Positions 61,346 to 64,000 of a DNA stretch of 64,000 nucleotides are shown here, one piece after another. The position numbers and the translations under genes are program-made. Below the pieces are notes generated by a model, which did not search any database, was not told where the DNA came from, and saw only the letters and a list, made by a program, of their open reading frames with translations. The stretch comes from Cylicocyclus nassatus (lineage: Eukaryota; Nematoda; Chromadorea; Rhabditida; Strongylidae). The number at the start of each line of letters is the position of its first letter. Within the stretch, counting starts at the first letter, position 1. The stretch covers positions 55,720,302-55,784,301 of the forward strand of contig CATQJL010000223.1 in the NCBI GenBank assembly GCA_958299035.1. The letters run 5' to 3'.

Positions 61346-61801
61346 AATGTTCGTTGATCGATATATTTTGATCGCTTTTCGAGGTAAATTCCACCCTAGC
61401 CGCAAGGTTTCGTTGATGAATGCGGCCACAGATATCCTAGCTAAAGACCTTTTGCATTACCATTTCTCGAAAGTTTGCTCTTATGTCATGGGATTCATTT
61501 ATGCACGAAGCTGTTTATTTCCTTTTAGTCGAAACGACGCCTTTTGCTCGATAAGTGCTAAAAGTATTAGATTAGTAGTAGATTTAAATTATTGAAACGA
61601 AGTCCCCAACAGTCATTTTCTTTTCCTTCTAATTTTTACACTTCCTTTTCCCGCCACCAGCTGAAGCTCACCCCTTGATCTTGTGAAGTTTTCTTATGAG
61701 AAATTCCTTCCCTCTATATCGGCAACCCACGTGCCATTTTTCTTTCAACTTTCATAAGACATCCCAATCTTCCGCCACCATCGGCCGAAGTTGCTCTATA
61801 C
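61346..61801. other. No recognisable gene
   Basis: One 82-codon frame at 61347 without a domain. Confidence 0.45.
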
Positions 61802-61809
61802 CTGTGATG

Positions 61810-62135
61810 CAGTGGCGTACCCAGGATTTCCGCTCGGAGGGGGGGGGGGGGCGCTAGAAACAATTTTTCGAATGAAGGTGCGTGGCATTAGCCATGCACT
61901 CCGAAAAAATTTAAGGAGTGCTTCTCAAAATTTTTGCGGGTCCCCAACCCCAAATTTTTTTACAAGGCTAATTTGAGTTTTTGAAAATTTTTAAAAATTA
62001 TTCTAAATATTTACAAAAATATACAAGTCATTTGCATATTTTTATAACCCATATAAGTAACTTTCAAAAATTTCGCGACCCATTCTCGGGGGGGGGGGGG
62101 GGCCGCTCCCCCCCACCCCCCTCGGTACGCTACTG
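61810..62135. mobile_element. hAT-type MITE with exact 8-bp target duplication
   Basis: Ends CAGTGGCGTACCCAGG and (complement) CAGTAGCGTACCGAGG. CTGTGATG occurs immediately outside both ends (61802-61809 and 62136-62143). Eight-base duplications and CAGTGGC-type ends are those of hAT transposons. The 326-bp interior has two G-runs of 13-14 and no coding. Confidence 0.92.
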
Positions 62136-62143
62136 CTGTGATG

Positions 62144-63369
62144 CTATGGGATTGTGGGAGGGGGTTTGGGGGAGGGAAGGTGAAAGGGCTACCCCCCCCC
62201 CCTTTCCAAAGATTTACGGGAAGTTACATAATGATTTTTGATAGTGAGCAAAGACTGGTTTTACTTGAACATGGTTGAGAGATTTCAACTTCTAATAAAT
62301 TATATTCTTACATAAGCTAATTTTATTCTATAGAAGTTGGAATCGACTCAGATAGTAGAAGCAAAGGGAACCGAAGTTCAATGGAAATTCCGTTTCTTCT
62401 CTTCTGATTGCTTCCAAGTTATTCACGTTTTCGTCTTAGAAATTTGACTTACTGCGAAGTCTTGCTAGAGAATTTTATCCCTCCCTAGTAGCCAGAGTAT
62501 AACTTCCTTCCCCTTCCTCCATTTAGTATGTCCCCAACTTCATACGTTATCGCCAGCGAAGTCGTTGCCGTACCTTATACTCTGAAAGTTTTGCACGCAA
62601 TACCTCTTTCCCCTGCTCATCCGTTGCACCTTTTAGAAGCCCGACTCTCCTTCCTTTCGAGTTTTTTGAACTTTGCAATTATTTCTGGTTAGCTGAAAAG
62701 ATTTCTCCTCCACTTCGTCCAGGAATCACGAAAAAGTTGCTTTCTTGCTCACCACCCAGCCGCCTAGAGCATACATTTTTGGCAAATTTACGTTGCGCAA
62801 TTTCAAGTATTTTAAGATCAACTAAATGTGCTGTCCAAAAGGTGTTCTATAATATTTGAGCAGAAACGGTTTTTGCCAGTGAAGACCGTGAGAGGGCTCG
62901 AACGAAGTTTTGCGACGTTTGCGCGACTGGTTGCAGAAGTCTTATGGACTAGTACCACTGATGCATCGGCGACTGGCTTTTTTGCCTAGAAAACTCCATA
63001 CTTGACGACCAAGCTTAGTTCAAGAAGACATGAAGATGAGGCGAAGCGCTCAAAGGCAGTATCTTGGTAGAGCTGTGAGCTTTTCATTCCTCCTTGGCCT
63101 TCTGTATGTGCTGAGTGGGGGCTGGAATCCTTGGAGTTTTGTCGAAGTTTTGCTTCATTTTTACCTGTGAACGTTGTTGAAAGGGTTGGAGAGGAACCAC
63201 TCCAGCTGAGAATCAATTGGCTGCACAAGACAATGGGTTTTTATTGCCAGATGGGCACCAATTCATTTTTGGTATTTTCTGATATTCTGGGAACAACTCA
63301 AATATACATCAAGATATGCATGGACGTGGGTTGCTCGATCTTATTACTCTAAAATATATTTGAAACTCA
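62144..63369. other. No recognisable gene
   Basis: Spacer with C-rich and AT-rich parts; frames at 62986-63228 (minus) and 63131-63352 (plus) overlap and have no domain. Confidence 0.5.
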
Positions 63370-63775
63370 AAGGCAGTGGCTCGGGAAGACCCCAACTGCG
63401 CGCTTTCTGCTTCTCCTTAGCTTTCTGGATGCGTTTAGACCAAAGCTGCCCTTGGAAGATAAAAAAGGGTTTTTTATGGTGTTCTCCGTTTTTGGAGACT
63501 GCTGAGGGGGCTGAAGCGGAGAATACCGCCGAAAACAGTGACTGGCTGCAGGAGACTGTGACACCCCTTTTTTCGGCAATTGCCTGATTGGCCCACGCAG
63601 CCATTCGCGACTCGGCTGCGGGAATATCCGCTCCAGCCTCCTCAGCAATCTCCAAAGCCGGAGGACGCCATAAAAAGCACTTTTTTGACTTTCAAAGCAC
63701 AGTTCTAGTCTAAACGCATCCAGAAGGCCAAGAAGCAAAAATCGCATAGTTGGAATTTTGGCGAGCTACTGCCTC
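63370..63775. mobile_element. Palindromic MITE, AGGCAGTGGCTCGG family, member 3
   Basis: AAGGCAGTGGCTCGGGAAGA at the left, 'ggcgagctactgcct' at the right; arms share 'ttctggatgcgtttagac', 'gactgctgaggggg' / 'ctcctcagcaatctcc' and 'ttttcggcaattgcc'. The frames on both strands here are products of the symmetry. Confidence 0.75.
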
Positions 63776-64000
63776 TAAGTGTTGGGGGCCAAAAACCGGT
63801 GAAAATGCCACTAATGACGTTTTCGTGAATATTGCAGTTAATTTTCCCCGCCCCGGTCAACCTTAGCAAGTGGTAGCTTTAGACACTAGGTAAGCTAGAG
63901 CACTTCTCCGGTTTATTTGGAGAATCTCTTAGCTCTTAATTGGGCAAACCAGTGACTTGTGGCGAAATCGAGCCCCTTAACAGTCTCCCTTAAGGGCAGT

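Noticed and set aside
63344..63747. Frames on both strands at the right end
   Set aside because: Symmetry products of the palindromic MITE at 63370-63775.

Overview
This window is eukaryotic genomic DNA, most likely from a strongylid (hookworm-like) nematode. The anchor is one intact host gene at 16.1-17.3 kb on the minus strand. It is an eight-exon single-domain ASP/SCP (CAP superfamily) secreted protein with a signal peptide, the CAP residues, ten mature cysteines and a poly(A) signal. Short exons, 43-72 bp introns where measured, AT-rich spacers and abundant Penelope, CR1, mariner and foldback elements fit this. I do not name a species. Almost everything else is repetitive or decayed mobile DNA.

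Layout: 0-5 kb holds Penelope-like element (PLE) debris: a minus-strand reverse transcriptase split by a MITE, a long head-to-head inverted repeat, and a plus-strand GIY-YIG endonuclease bracketed by inverted terminal sequences. 6.5-7.0 kb is a second MITE of the family that split the PLE. 7.3-11.7 kb is a nearly complete but broken CR1/jockey-like non-LTR retrotransposon ending in a short (TGAAA)n tail. 12.3-13.3 kb is a mariner-type foldback MITE and 13.6-14.5 kb another palindromic element.

16.1-22 kb holds the ASP gene, a mirror-image copy of its promoter and first exon, a 2.7 kb foldback element and a 0.6 kb palindrome. About 5 kb of this block is repeated in direct orientation at 46.6-51.6 kb, where the gene is cut by an assembly gap. 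22.2-31.0 kb is a 175-bp satellite array of about 50 units with local 350-bp and 875-bp higher-order periods. It contains a SMART-type cDNA/amplification adapter and ends in a second adapter copy abutting a 500-N gap.

31.5-46.6 kb carries a TTAA-flanked 770-bp MITE, nested pogo/Tc-like TA-flanked elements with a truncated transposase, a 699-bp uninterrupted (GT)n tract, a Tc1/mariner-type MITE and more PLE fragments. 51.6-64 kb has no recognisable gene. It contains several strongly palindromic MITEs, including a hAT-type element with an exact 8-bp target duplication.

The genes do not form a pathway. The window reads as a transposon graveyard around an ASP locus that was recently duplicated, with assembly artefacts near the satellite.
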